DNA of 64,000 nt from Paralvinella palmiformis (GCA_025642065.1 JAODUP010000026.1:923001-987000), one strand, 5' to 3'. Positions 11,678-25,088 are shown, numbered from the stretch's first letter. A program made the numbers and translations. The notes: a model not told the origin generated them from the letters alone.

Positions 11678-11712
<35 letters not shown>
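11678..11712. repeat. TA microsatellite
   Basis: Uninterrupted AT/TA dinucleotides. Confidence 0.85.
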
Positions 11713-11714
<2 letters not shown>

Positions 11715-11934
11715 TTAAATATAGCAGTACCTTTTACACACATATATGACTATGTTCTATAGTTTAATTGATCTTCTGTGACATTGTACGACTCCTAACA
11801 AAGCAGCTGGTCTTGTATCGAATTACGATAAGATTTACAGTTATTGATATTTGTGATGTTTTTTAAGTGAAAGATAAGTTGTAGGGGAACTAAAATCGCT
11901 TGATGCTGTTCTTAATGTTCCATTGACTAGTCCG

Positions 11935-12126
11935 TGGTACTGTTCCGACAGCTCAGTATTCCGACATCCTATTGTTTCGACAGTCCAATATTCCATTATA
12001 ATCCATAATGTTCCCGCCCACAGCAGAGTGTTCCGACAACCCAATGTGCCGACAGCCATGCATCGTTCTGGCCGTACAATGTTCTCGCACGCCGATATTA
12101 CGACAGCCCAATATTCCGACAATTAA
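11935..12126 (+). repeat. Degenerate short tandem array, left part
   Basis: Repeated wording of the type TTCCGACAGCCCAATA with variable spacing (about 16-24 bp), for example TTCCGACAGCTCAGTA, TTTCGACAGTCCAATA and TACGACAGCCCAATA. It is interrupted by the SINE at 12133 and resumes at 12325. Confidence 0.65.
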
Positions 12127-12132
12127 AAAAAG

Positions 12133-12305
12133 TGTTCCCATTTAGCTCAGTGACTAGAGCACTGTGCTGCAAACCTGCAGCTCGTTGGTTCGAATCCGGG
12201 TCATACCCGTATTTATTGGATGTTTCTCTAGTGATTCACCTGTCGACCATATGTCCTAAGGCGGAATGACCTATGTCAAGGCTAAAGAAATCACTTACTC
12301 ACTCT
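12133..12305 (+). mobile_element. tRNA-derived SINE, group S3, inserted in a minisatellite
   Basis: The plus strand has head TTTAGCTCAGTGACTAGAGC with B box GGTTCGAATCCGGG, then body GGATGTTTCTCTAGTGATTC and tail ACTTACTCACTC. It splits the degenerate array at 11935-12535. The stems of the tRNA-like head do not pair well, so it is not a working tRNA gene. Confidence 0.7.
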
Positions 12306-12324
12306 GATAGCAGCACACTGCTTT

Positions 12325-12535
12325 AACAGCTCAATATTCCGACAGCCCAATAATAGGACAGTGCATTGTCACTTCTGACAGCCCAGTGTTTTGACAGGAC
12401 AATTTTATGTTACCCCATATGTTCCGACAGCCCAAATACTAGGACTGTGCATTGTTCTGACAGCCTAATCCTGCGACAGCCTACTGTTTCGGCAGTCAGA
12501 TGGTCAACTAACCAATTAATCCGACAACCCAACAT
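12325..12535 (+). repeat. Degenerate short tandem array, right part
   Basis: Continuation of the CGACAGCCCAATA-type array (TTCCGACAGCCCAATA, TTCCGACAGCCCAAATA and so on) after the SINE insertion. Confidence 0.65.
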
Positions 12536-13000
12536 TTCTATAGTATTTGTATTTGGGTTTCATCGCATTATGCCGAATAGATTAAACAATTACGAATATG
12601 TTGCGATAAATGAGCATAACAGATTTTTAAATCCAACATATAGCCAGAAAATTTTAATAAGTGAGTGAAGTTATAGACGTTCACCCGAAAAACTGTCACA
12701 TTCTATTGCGTGTTTCCGACCAAACGCGCTGATTACTTAGACATATTTAGTTAACGACGCTATACACTCAGTTAAAACAATTTGAAATGTATATGGCCAC
12801 AGATGTGGGCCCCATTAACATTGGATCTGTAGCAGATTGTAAATAAGAAATTATTATCATGCTCGGGTGTAGTTAATAAAAACAATATGTCTGCGTTCTT
12901 ATTGTTAACGTCAAACTGAAGACTGGTCAGCTCCGGAATTGTTTATACACGATAAAATTTCTTTGTCACACGCACGCAGACACACACACACACACGCACT

Positions 13001-13169
13001 GATTGATGTTTTACTGCCAATTTTGTGCACAAGGTAGCGTAATGGGCAGAGCGCCCTTCAAAGTTAATGGAGTAAAGTCGAAGATGAAATATTCTTCAGA
13101 TATGCCTACACCGAGATTCGAACTCAGGTGGTAGTTATTCAACGCACTACCAGTTAGACCAAAGAGGTC
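13001..13169 (-). mobile_element. tRNA-derived SINE, group S1
   Basis: On the minus strand: degenerate head with A box (GGTCTAACTGGTAGTGCG) and B box (GAGTTCGAATCTC), then a body ending in GTGCACAAAATTGGC and a tail AAAACATCAATC. One of many S1 copies in the window. Diverged. Confidence 0.7.
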
Positions 13170-13221
13170 TAGATATATACAGAGTATCGAATCACGCTTG
13201 CAAGCCAATTAATTATCTGCA

Positions 13222-13565
13222 GACTTTCCCATAGCGCAGCTCGTATAGCGCGTTGCCCTCCAGTTATCCACACCGCGGGTCGAATACCAGCGCGTTAGTC
13301 GTGTCGGTCGGGTGTTTCGTCCGATAATCTCATTTCCTTATAAAGTTGCCCCTGGACGATTTTTTCAACGATGCGTCTCCATGCAGCAAAACATCCACCG
13401 AAGCATTCACTAAGGCCAACTGCCGACAGTCAAGTTTTCGGTTTAAAAACCTTAACTTCTTCTCTTGTTCAAGTTTGAGGTAGAAACCCATGGCTGTCGC
13501 CTATTGGGCACAGCCACCTGGTGTTGATTTAGGTCATTTTGATGATGACAGTTGTTTTAAAATGG
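13222..13565 (+). mobile_element. tRNA-like SINE related to group S4
   Basis: The plus strand starts with a decayed tRNA-like head (CATAGCGCAGCTCGTATAGC, B box GCGGGTCGAATACC) and includes CATGGCTGTCGCCTATTGGG, which matches the S4 body word GGCTGTCGCTTATTCGG. Confidence 0.45.
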
Positions 13566-13806
13566 TGGCACCCTAGTTTAACATAAAACATAAAGCGGTT
13601 CTTCTAATATAGAGTGTGAACTAACGTGTCAGGTGGCGCCACGACGTACATAGATTATTAGCTCCCAGCTGAACGATTGTTGACATCGATTTTCCAGCGA
13701 TAGATTGGGAATTTTTCCCGAATCACGATTTCTACAAAACTAACGGCTGAAATATAAAAACGAATTAATAGTATTCTTTTCTTTATCCTCTTCATGTCAA
13801 GTGGGA

Positions 13807-13993
13807 TGATGATGATTAGGTGTTTTACGGCCAGTTTTGTGCACACGGTAGGCTAAATTGGCCGAGCGACCTCCAAAAGTAGTGAAGTTAAGTCAAAGAT
13901 GAAACACCCTTCAGATATGCCCACACCGAGATTCGAACTCGGGTAGTAGTGATCTGTGATCCAAGACGCTGCCCGTTGGGCCACGGAGGCGCC
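13807..13993 (-). mobile_element. tRNA-derived SINE, group S1, near full length
   Basis: The minus strand runs from the head GCGCCTCCGTGGCCC through the B box GAGTTCGAATCTC and the body GTGTTTCATCTTTGACTT to a tail of ATC repeats. A possible short duplication AGTGGGA occurs on both sides, but ten extra bases separate the right copy from the head. Confidence 0.7.
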
Positions 13994-14850
13994 CCACATC
14001 TCTAGTGGGACATAAGGCTACAACAACAATGTAATTGTCGTAGTAGTTTCCGTAAAATGGTTGTTTTTACAGGGTCGGGTTGTTAGCCCCGTGCCCAACC
14101 CGCAACCCGGAGAACCAGGTGCTGGGTTTCGTCTGGTAATAAATATTGGAGCAGTTTAAAATATTAGACTCCAAAACATTGAGGCACAAGAGGATGCGAA
14201 TGAAAATACCTTAACTTCGTTGTCCTATTGAATTTCTTATATTGACAACGTTTCAGAAAGCGCTAAATTTAATGTCAGCGAATAGATGGATGTTAATAAA
14301 GCGTACGATTCCGTTTGCAATCATTTTTTTAATTTTGCAACCTTGTTTGGGACTTTAAAAAAAATCACGCATAAATATAGGTGATATTTAATATTACACA
14401 GCCATGACAAGCTATATGAATCCACGACCCATTAATTGTTGTTATGAATCAGTGTTGCCTTTCATTGGCTCGAGGGAACTTGGAACATTGGATCGATGAC
14501 ATTTGAAAATAAATGGTTCAGAATGGTTGGGTAGTGAACAATAATATAATACTAACAACACTAATAATAATAATAATAATAATAGATAATAGATAATATC
14601 TATATATGGTTTCATCACATTAATTATGTCTAATACTTAAAAAATAATGCGCATATTACACGTGTATGTCTGTCATCCTAGTATTTATACTGTTTTATAG
14701 ACAATCCGACGCCTAAAGCCTAATTTATCATCAGAAATAATATTCTAAAATGGTATCTCTAAATAGGTCATGTAATACAAAATCTATTATACAGAGTGAT
14801 GTTAGTGCCTCTTTGTCCACATACGAATAATTGTATATTTGATATAGTAA

Positions 14851-15049
14851 GTAAATAAATGTAAATGTTGCTGTTTTACGGCCACTTTTGTGCACAAGGT
14901 AGGCTAATTGGGCCTAGCGACCTCCAGAGGTAATGAGACGAAGTGAAAGCTGAAACACCCTTCTGACATAGCCCGACAGGGGTTTGAACCCAGGTGCTAT
15001 AGATCTGTGGCCAACCGCGCTACCGGTTAGGCCATGGAGGCACCCTAAA
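14851..15049 (-). mobile_element. tRNA-derived SINE, group S1, with target duplication
   Basis: Full head-to-tail S1 copy on the minus strand, flanked by exact 10-bp duplications GATATAGTAA (14841-14850 and 15050-15059). The tail is AT-rich rather than ATC repeats. Confidence 0.75.
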
Positions 15050-16159
15050 GATATAGTAAACCTTGTTTTAATAATTGACATAAATTGACATTATTGTATT
15101 TATTTTCAAATTTGATTAATAATTAATTAGCAGTTAAGCAACTTGCCAGCATTTATATAAACAGTAATTGTGAATTATTCTACCTCTCGAATGATATATT
15201 ATTCCCGAGGAGATGATATTATCTACATAATATATGATATGGTGATATATTATTTCAATTTGCACCGACTAGATTACATAATATATTACACATAATTATA
15301 AACAATTTATTAAAGTAGTAAACACATTATAACAGGTTGGGGGGGCATGTGTCTAGAGAAATTGTAATAATTTGTGGAATGAAGCTATGACTTATGGCTC
15401 TGTTCTCCCGGTCACTGTATCAAATCGTATGTGTCTGTTTGTGCGTGTGTGTGTGTGTGTGTGTAAGAGAGAGCGCGTGTTATATGCACTTTATGGCAGT
15501 TTATAATTTAAAAATAATATTAAGTAACGAAATAGTATCTTGAAAGATCAATGTCTTTACTTCACTTTAATAACAGCAGTTCTTTTGTTTCCGAGATAAT
15601 TCAGTGCTCCTATATAAGGTAAAAAAGTATACTATTTTTGCCAACAAAATTATCAAGTAGCCATTTTGTTTCTGTCCCATCAGAGAGGATATAGAGTCTG
15701 TTTCCATTTTTATGTCTAAATGTATCCGGTTAAATAGCCCAGAGAGGACGGGATAATTTACATAATCATTATGACGAATTAATTATGCACGAACACGCAG
15801 GCACGCATACTCATGCACGCACGCACATATACACGGATGTGCGCGCGCAAACACGTGGAAAATCCGTCTGTCTATACTGGACCACCAATTAATAGGGCAC
15901 TTCTATGATTATTTTCTGAATCCGCCTGTCTGAAAGGTTCTTAATCAATTTATCCTCCGGATACAATGACATTATAATCGTCTGGTTCCGATATAACAAA
16001 CATATACACTAGCGGGATGTTTACTTTTATTATCCTTTCTATCATTGTCAATTTAATATCATACAGCGCCTATACCATTATGATAATAATGATCGTGGCG
16101 AGAAAACACTTTATTATTACAATAACCATCATAAGTACTTATATATCGAACCAGTGTTT

Positions 16160-16162
<3 letters not shown>

Positions 16163-16202
<40 letters not shown>
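16163..16202. repeat. TA microsatellite
   Basis: About 20 AT units directly before the tRNA-like remnant at 16203. Confidence 0.85.
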
Positions 16203-16205
<3 letters not shown>

Positions 16206-16370
16206 CCTCATGGGTAGAGCATCAGACTATTTACCTATGGCTATGGTCATTCTGTGCGGGACGAATAGGTTCGTGCCGCGGCCGTGGCACTATAGTGCGA
16301 GGAGTTTTTCATCCAGCCGGGCAACTGGCAAGGTTTTCTCCACCGAATATGCCATATATTCTAAATTTGT
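16203..16370 (+). mobile_element. Possible tRNA-like SINE remnant next to TA tract and minisatellite
   Basis: TGGCCTCATGGGTAGAGCATC resembles an A-box half, and AATAGGTTCGTGCCGCGG may be a decayed B box, followed by GGAGTTTTTCATCCAGCC. GC-richer than its surroundings. Confidence 0.35.
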
Positions 16371-16396
16371 TTAGAATTAGTCTCCTTGGAGAAGCT

Positions 16397-16618
16397 ATAA
16401 TTTACAGACCATATATGTGTCTCCCTCATTTGAGAAATTACAGACCATATATGCGTCTCCCTCATTTAAGAAATTACAGACCATATATGTGTCTCCCTCA
16501 TTTGAGAAATTACAGACCATATATGCGTCTCCCTCATTTGAGAAATTACAGACCATATATGCGTCTCCCTCATTTGAGAAATTACAGACCATATATGCGT
16601 CTCCCTCATTTGAGGTTG
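16397..16618 (+). repeat. 36-bp minisatellite, six units
   Basis: Six near-identical 36-bp units (TTACAGACCATATATGCG then TCTCCCTCATTTGAGAAA) vary only at GT/GC and G/A positions. Since 36 is divisible by 3, several frames stay open on both strands, which explains the artificial repetitive open frames here. Not a gene. Confidence 0.85.
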
Positions 16619-16721
16619 CCAATCACGTTAAAAACTGCCATATTATTATTATTATATTCGATCAGCTCAGTTATCTCGTTTGTTCTGTTGATTGCGTTTT
16701 TGGAAGCTTGCTATTTGATTA

Positions 16722-16724
<3 letters not shown>

Positions 16725-16803
<79 letters not shown>
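16725..16803. repeat. Compound CT-TA microsatellite
   Basis: About 18 CT units followed by about 21 TA units, just after the 36-bp minisatellite. Confidence 0.85.
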
Positions 16804-16809
<6 letters not shown>

Positions 16810-17697
16810 ATGGATAATTTAAGATAACAAATTTAAAACTTTATGATAATTAAAAAATAACATAAATTATTGCACACACACTGGCGCGCGCCAACACTGT
16901 GCATCATCTTGCTTTAAACCTTTACACGTGGAGATAACAAAGTATCGGGCTTCAAAAAACCCAATCAATACAACAAACGAGATCACTGAGCTGATCGGAT
17001 CTGGGAAAGATCGATAAGGTAATGGAAGATGAGAATATCGAATGATCAGGTATAGGATTATGATTACATATCCGACGAGAAGGGTCCAGTTTATGAGTTA
17101 TTATTTTTGTTTACTCTAATCGATGGAAAAACCTGGGATATCATTTGGTCAATAAATAAGATGTCCCCTTCCTGATAGCCGAATGTTGAAATGAAACGTG
17201 CCAGCAGAATTGTCAGGAACATTGAAAAAACTAAAAAAAACTGAGCTATATATATGCACTATGACAGATTAATTGCTAATGTGGTTCATTGATCATCTTC
17301 TTAAAAATATTTATAAATAAATAAAAGCGAATAGAATAGCGAATAAAAATTATATTTCCGTTATTAAAATATTTGTTGGCGAGGGGAGCGTTGAGAGCTA
17401 TGATTCGGAGGAAATTTGAAATAAATCACCACAATATAAACAAATACAAATTTAACGCTTTACCACGTCTTCTTTACGAAGAATTACATTAAAATTACTT
17501 CTCACATTTTATTGGTCATCTGGTCTGACAACGAAACACACCATGTATATCATACCGGCCATTCTTAATAAATTATATTTTAAGTAATTTGTTAGTTTAA
17601 GTTATGCCTATGAATAAAATATTAATATAGCTTTTGTTTATAGGCTGCTTATATATTCTACGATCTTCATGAAAAAAAAATTTGATTATTTAAAAAA

Positions 17698-17998
17698 ATG
17701 GAAATGGAATTGATAAATTTTGAATTGGAATTGAAGTTTCCCAAAAAATATTGAAATCCACAAATTAATTTACCATTTAATTTTTTAATTCAGAAATATT
17801 TCTTCCATGGCAATCGTACTTGGAATATAAACTACTCGGAGTAGGTATTCCAAGTAGGTACTCGGAGTAGGTATTCGAAATATCTACTCATGGTAAAAAA
17901 ATAGTAGGTAAAAAAGAATCGTTAAAAAACGGAATTGGATTTGAAAAATTTGGAACTGGAATTGAATTGGAATTGATCAAATGGAATTGACCCCATTT
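17698..17998 (+). repeat. Dispersed repeat M2, copy 1
   Basis: Rich in GGAATTGGAATTG words. It includes CCACAAATTAATTTACCATT, tandem GGAGTAGGTATTC motifs and the end GGAATTGACCCCAT. The segment is shared with 60569-60926 in the opposite orientation. Confidence 0.55.
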
Positions 17999-18224
17999 CT
18001 GGTCTTAATGGTGATCTCTGATTTTTTGTTTGATTTGGAAATATTTACTTCTAGTGTAAAATGTAATTGTCACCGTATGCAGTTCAGGCAGTGAGTGACT
18101 ATAAAGGTCAAATCAGTCATTTAAAAGAAAAAAAATCATAATCAATGACACTCAATGACACACGGAAATGTCATGCCCGTATAATGCCAACGTAATCCCG
18201 ATTGACTTGTTCCTCCCACTTGAG

Positions 18225-18350
18225 AACAATATAGATCGGGGGATAGAGCACTGTGTTGCAAAACCCCAGGTAAGGTTTCAAATTACAAATATGCATTATC
18301 TATACGCGGGATGTATCCCTAAGTAGCCACCGTCTTTGGCCACATGTTCC
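18225..18350 (+). mobile_element. tRNA-derived SINE fragment, group S3
   Basis: ATAGAGCACTGTGTTGCAAA resembles the S3 A-box half; the B box (GGTTTCAAATTAC) is decayed; GGGATGTATCCCTAAG matches the S3 body. A second tRNA-like stretch (CATTGGTAGAGCAGTTGG, B box CGGTTCGGAAACCG) follows at 18370-18440. Confidence 0.45.
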
Positions 18351-21300
18351 ACGTGGACGTCTCTGTCGTTCCATTGGTAGAGCAGTTGGACACAAACCTC
18401 TAGCATCTCGGTTCGGAAACCGGAGCAGGCTTATTTTTCAAGGTTAAAAAACCCGGGACTTAACAAAGCATATTCACTTATTAATACCCACGTAGAACTC
18501 TAATATTGCCCAATAATCTGGAATGAAATAAACAGTGACCATTAGTGCAGCAATTTTTTTATAGAAAAGTAACATTTGCAATTATTTTCTTGTCAAAATA
18601 AGCTGCCCGATATAATTGTATTATTGTCATCTGTGAAATTGCAAGCTAACTGTAAATAACATTGACATATCATTTTGTTGCCTCTTGAAATGATAAAGAC
18701 AATCTGGTTATTTTCTGTCGACGTGGGACACAACTGACTTCTGACATGTATCAAAGAACAAATAACGTTTGAGGACGCCGACGTGAGACAACATATAAAC
18801 TACAATTCAAGAGTGTTGTGTTTAATTTTGAGAGCAAGAAATTAAAAATAAATAGCACACGTGGCTGTTATTTACTTACATAGCTAACAGTCGTGTAAAT
18901 TCAAAAGTAATCAATGATAATCTTTAATTCAATCGAAACTTCAACAGATGACAGACAGTTAGCCAACATAAATTTCAGCATGAATTCTATCGACTTTGTA
19001 TAGTTTGCAGTCACCAATTTACTCCAGAGGCTAAAAACGTCGATTCCGTGTGTCAGCTGTGGTATTGTCGGCCAAAATGTCAACAATCCACATATTCATT
19101 TTCCATCAAAAGGTATTTATATGCACGACCTCCTGGGTAATTGATGTGATAACATGTGGACTCGAATAATTTTCACCGCTAGTGCCACTCACAGATCATT
19201 CGTGTGTTTCATTCCAGAGGATTTCGTGACTGCATATTTGTTCAAGTTTTTAAAAGAATAATATTTAATTGGCGTGCTTTTTCTTAGTTATAAATATGGT
19301 GTTGGTTTTTAGATGAAATATTATTTTCTAGTACAAAATTAGCATTATTCAGGACAAAGTATACAAGATTTAAAGGTAATAAATCAAGATATGTGCGAAA
19401 CGCATATATTTAATCAATGTATGATCGATTATTGACATTTTTATGGTACAGCCTCCTCCTCACCCCTTTTATCTGTGTGATCCACCCACTTTGATTTAAA
19501 TTCTATCTAACATCGGATATCAAGACTATGTACCGGTACAGTTTTTCTTCTATAATCGAAGTTTTCTTCTACATGAATAATATTTATTCACGGTTTTTTT
19601 TTGGTTCTAAGTGAACTTATTTCACAGGCAATGTTTTTCCAGAACATTCCCTGATTTTGCAAAATTTCAGGACACGGAAAATGAATTTGATATTTTCTAG
19701 GTTTTCAAGGACGCGTGGAAACTCTCGTCATATACATTGTCAGCATTCACAAATCCTTTTTACGGACCGATATTTTTTTGGGGAGAAGGGGACAGATCCT
19801 GTTTCTAGCATTAAATATACCAAGTCGGTACAGCTCTCCCAAAGCAATGTATTAAACTCCAATGAAATGGAAATAACGAATTAAGATTTTCGGAAAATTT
19901 GATGATAAACTTAATATACACAAATATCTAGTATTAATTATCGACTCATTATTTTGTGCCACTCTTCCGTGAACTGTGATTTGACGATTGGCGTCTACAA
20001 CGAACCATCACACTAATTGAGCACACAATAAACACAACGAACACATTAGGTTAAGACGTGTTTAATCCATTATGATCCATTTCTTTGCACATGCACATCG
20101 GCAGAAAACATAAACCGAGCAGTACCCAAGAGACTATATCTAATTTATTTCGCCATAAACGAGTCATACCACGCTGAAGCAGAGAACAAAGTCATGGATT
20201 GAAGTTGAGGAGTGTAGAGTCCTAAAGTGTAGACGACTCGCCGCCGAAACGTACACAATTCATCCGACCGATCGCGCATACATACGTACACGTATTATAG
20301 AAAAGGGATGCACGGGAACCTACAAGTTGTTTATTGTACTGGTATTAATCGCGGAACGCAGCGTCCTGCCGTAGCCCACTTCTAAACGGCCATTCCAGGA
20401 AAACTTCACTGAACATGACATCCAACGTCAGACACCGACTGCGTACTGCAATAAGTTGTTCGCGTATCACCAGACAGTCCCCTCGCTCGCTCCCAAACTG
20501 TAACACCCATACAAACTACAGCCCACAGTAAATGACAAATACACATCTCGCAATATATCTTGTACGAAAGGTAAGCACCGATAGAACACACGCGTCCATT
20601 AAGCAGAACCAAGGAACACACACAACCTTGCGTTATGGAACTGTAATCGCGCATGTGTAATCGCGCCATCACAACTACTCATTCCAAGCCCCGGATGCGA
20701 AGTAAGCAGAGCCCGGGCTTGTTAATAATGTGATCTTTGAAAGGCCGACAGCTTAGCACCGACTTGATTTCCGACGCCTATCGACATCAAATGTCTTCGG
20801 TTATCCACCAAACACGTATAATAAGGATTCGATCTAGTCACAACAAATACATCACCATCTTAAGCTCCATCGTTACAAATCACGCATACGGACGAATTAC
20901 AATAAGAACCACGTTTCTACCTCATCTTGGTTTTCTTAGCATATGAGAATAGTGAGAACATCAGCCACACAGCGAAAGTATTTCCTATAGCACATTTATT
21001 TATGGATACATCTATTTATTTGAATTAATAATATCTAAATATTATTTCCACACAGACTATTTGGATGAGGAAAATGCGAATGACATTAACTGAATACGTC
21101 TACCGTGTGTGTGTGTGTGTGTGTGTGTGGTGTATATGCTTCATATTTGATCCAGCTATTGTCATTAACCTGTTCTTCATATGTGACCGACTACACAACC
21201 ACTGTGTGACGAATGCTGGCAATTAGTTACCTCGAAAGGGGGAGCACCAGAATTGGCAATATGCAAAACGGACAAAGCTAACAACAGCGTGAAGAAGAAA

Positions 21301-21759
21301 ATCGTATTCTGACAAGTGGCAAAGTGGCTGCCGGTTTGTTTTCAGTCTTATCAGAAGGCAATCCATAAAATAGTGGACATAAAGACAAAAGTCAATATAT
21401 ACCGTTCTAGTGCCACACCTGATCGTGGAGATGTTTTTTTTACAACAAATCTCCACCACATCTGCTGATATCATTATAAGTGACCAGGTGCAAATGCAAA
21501 GGATGAACAAATATGAAAATCTATACGAACATCAGCGACACATTATAGCAATCAAGACCTGTTATCATCGACACGTCTTGCAGGTGGCAAAATGGAAGAA
21601 ATGGAAATTTTCCAATACGCTAACGGTGGTGCAATCTTTCATATATAGTTATTCAGATGAACAGCATACAAATGCAACATGCTAACATTACTTATAGACC
21701 ATAACTGTCACAAGCAGAGAGACACTCATACATGTGTGTACATATGTTCTTATGTGTAT

Positions 21760-21760
21760 T

Positions 21761-21811
<51 letters not shown>
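21760..21811. repeat. Compound GT-TA microsatellite
   Basis: A GT run continues directly as a TA run. Confidence 0.85.
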
Positions 21812-21815
<4 letters not shown>

Positions 21816-22898
21816 GATTTAAAAGAAAGTACCACACAAATATAAACTTATCACCTGTAAAATTTAGATTTGCATAAGAAATTGATAAAAATAGAACAGA
21901 AATTAAAATCTGTACAAGATAACATGGCTAATTTACTCTGGCAATATTGTACAAATTATCAGTCCATATAAAATATAACGTGGATATTTGCAGAATTTTT
22001 AAAGGTTTTGATATCAAAGTAGACCCACCTCAACTTATCACTACCACATGAAAACAGTATTCTTATGTAGATCAGTGTCCCGTCAACTGTTCCAATATTG
22101 AAAATAATACAGAAACATTACGACACAGTGTCCAAATACGGTCTTCACTATTTGCTAACGAAGCAAATCCAGCAATTAATCAGATTATATCATTGTCGTC
22201 GTGCAGCTGCAGGTAACTGACCCAATTATAACAAAACAAAAACAAAGTTTTTAATTTTCCGCTCAACTGCTGTGTTACCGATCAGTATTTGTGGCAATCG
22301 CCATCGGGTGAAGATTTACACAAGATTTACTATAATGAGCAATCTTAGTGCGAGTCATTGATTCATTCGTTAGCGTACGTTGTTAATCTGGCATAAGAAG
22401 CTAACAATGGTAGTTACATAGCGGCACACGACCAAAGCAATTGTTTACACCAACTAAATCCAGCTCTGAATCAGTTTAGAATTAAACAGTAACACTACAA
22501 TTTCACGAATAACAAGCCTCACGTCATTGATACAAATGCTATCCACTTACTCTATTCTGTTTACTGATTCTGACCCCCCCCCCCCACAATAAACAACATT
22601 ACGAGACATACAGTATTCGACAGGAAATTGAAGATATCAACCAAAAATTATGACTAAGTCAGGCATATGCATCAATGCATGTGTGTGTTTAAATGTGTGT
22701 GTGTGAATATGTATGAGAGAGAGCACTTCTGTGTAATGGTACGTCGGCAAATCACTTCATTATAATACTTGTATATGCAGTGCCAGCAGCTTAACTTGGT
22801 CACAATAATGCTGCCTGTCCGACTGACAACGTTACAATAGCCGCAGATGAATGATGTCAGTCGTCACATTGTTGATGTGGTTGATGAGAGAATTGGAC

Positions 22899-24927
22899 CT
22901 AATCCTTCCAGTCTTTCTTTATCTCCAGGTTCCACTCCCATTTCAAATGTTCATTTTTATCATCGTCGGTAAAGAGGCTTTTGTTGGTGTAGTGACCCCG
23001 TGCCAACATCCCAGATGGTACCTCCTCCGGAGGTGTTGTGTACGACTGGAGCTCTTTCTTGGGACCGTAACTTCCGACCATGTGATTCATTTTATCAACT
23101 AGGAATACAAAAAATAAAGATAACACATACATCATACAAAATAGCATGAATGGTGTTGGTGGACGTAGTATTTTGTATGACTGATTGAATGAATGAAATG
23201 GAAGATCAAATGATTTTAGTATTATCAAAGATACTCTATAAAACTGTATATCTTGCTGTACAATATCCTTAATTTTGATATCATCTATGGTATGTAGGTA
23301 CACTCCTTAAACATGGTATTATGATCACTTATGTGATAGCCAATAACAATCAGACAGTACCATCCTGTTGTACAATACAAAACTTATCTTTTACAAAACT
23401 TTTTCCTGTCTCTTTTGAAAACCATCTTTCAACAAACACACAATATATTTAATGTGTACAAAATGATTATACCAATAAAAATTGGCTAATGAGTTTGAGG
23501 CTGGAGACCACAAGCTGTGAAAGTGGAGCCGGTAGAGAGAGCTGTTTAATTCACTGCACTTTTTACTGAACATCTGTTAAATTGACAGCAATCCTGATAT
23601 ATTTTTACCAATAAAGACAGCTTTAAAATGGTGGTTATAAAGACTCTGCACACACTTAATACATCTAGAATTAAACTGATACTGTCAAATATTTTAAACT
23701 GGAAGTCAATTGCTGTAGCATCTGTGGCAAAATGATCTGAAAACATTTAGTTCATATGCCAGGAGTGAACTAATCCTGATATATGAATCAAGACATGAAT
23801 CAAGATCGGGAAATTATCATTCAAACTGCTATGGCAAACACTTGCAGCAGGACACAGTGAACGAACCATACCAAAAAATCAGTGATCTCAAGATGTTGCT
23901 GTTTTGGTGAAAAGCAACACTGAAAACAACTCAAGTCCTGCTGACACCAAATCAATACACAAGGAGAATTCCACAAGAGAAGGTGACAACTAGATCAGGT
24001 GCGAGTCAGGGGCCACATCTGTTGACAGCAAAGGACAGCAGTCAATAGCACTGCCTACAGCTTAGTGGGCTAGAGAAGATCGACAGAATATGAAGGTTAT
24101 TGATCTCAGTCACTGGCAAAAAACAAAACACTATTAAAAATCTGGCATCCAATTTATAAATTCGTCTCTCCATCTCTTCATTCGTACTGGACCTGGGTGA
24201 ACTTCATTTAAAACACGACTGTACTCTGGTGCCAAGTTGACCGAGTTAAGCAGAATGTTCAACATAATATCTGCTCATTTTGACACTCGGTAAGGGTCCT
24301 TTCATCGTTGGTTTGACTTGCATTCTTCATCCACTACTCGGCCATTAATCTTGGAGTAAAACATGTCATATTCATGATATTGACTAAACCAGATGTCATC
24401 TGATTAATGTGGGATATAACTCAGGATGACACTCGGTAGTGGCTTCTCTATAAGTCATCAACCAACAGATGAGACATACATTTTCCTTTCGTATATCAAC
24501 TCTGACCAAATCTATAATTCAGTCTGCGGTCTAGAACCATGAATTTCTAGAACCGAGTTAAGTAGAGGTGTTTTGTTTAGCCTCAGTGCTGTTCACACCT
24601 GGGACATATGGCTGAGGGATGCATCTGTCCAGGAAAACAAATCCAACAAACACAGATATAAGATTCGAACCCACAATTTGGAGATTTGCAACACAGTGCT
24701 CTAACTACTGCATTATCAGAACCATCCCTCCAGGTGTCTATATCATTCTACACTAGTTACAGCACACATTACGATAGCACCTGGGTTCAAACCCCAGCAG
24801 AACTATGTCAGAAGGGAGTTACATCTTTCACATCGCCTTTATTACCTTTGGAGCTCACTCAGACCATTTAGCCTACCATGTGCACAAAAGTGGGCATAAA
24901 AATTTACATTTACAGGACACATTATAT

Positions 24928-24964
<37 letters not shown>

Positions 24965-25055
24965 TTATTCATGTTGATAAACAAGCTATTGTACATTCAA
25001 AGCAACAGTATGAACAAATCAAGTAATTATGTTTCTTAATATACTTAATGTACCA

Positions 25056-25088
<33 letters not shown>

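Larger units (their letters stand above)
10227..22898. other. Intergenic region between the PDI promoter and the 3' end of RhoGDI
   Basis: No conserved coding exon was recognised in 12.7 kb. Open frames here are short and fall in repeats. The region holds SINEs (12133, 13001, 13222, 13807, 14851, 16203 and 18225), an inverted-repeat element at 10790, a repeat at 17698, minisatellites at 11935 and 16397, and TA/GT tracts. Part of 18.9-22.9 kb may be RhoGDI 3' UTR or flank; I see no closer evidence for its end. Confidence 0.5.

Noticed and set aside
12141..12212. tRNA-like sequence with A and B boxes
   Set aside because: The acceptor and anticodon stems do not pair properly and a SINE body and tail follow, so it is a SINE head and not a functional tRNA gene. 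The same applies to the heads at 13222, 18370, 36720, 47575 and 62831.
16397..16618. CRISPR-like regular repeats (also 40030-40600)
   Set aside because: The repeats are directly adjacent without unique spacers, and this is animal DNA; they are minisatellites.
16154..16804. 216-codon open frame with repeated NYRPYMRLPHLR
   Set aside because: It is made of a TA tract, a 36-bp minisatellite and CT/TA microsatellites; there is no conserved domain and the opposite strand is equally open.
22899..23303. 134-codon open frame as a single-exon gene
   Set aside because: Only the last 66 codons (22899-23098) are the RhoGDI terminal exon; the upstream part is intron, as shown by the acceptor CCTAG and the phase match with the 25992-26132 exon.
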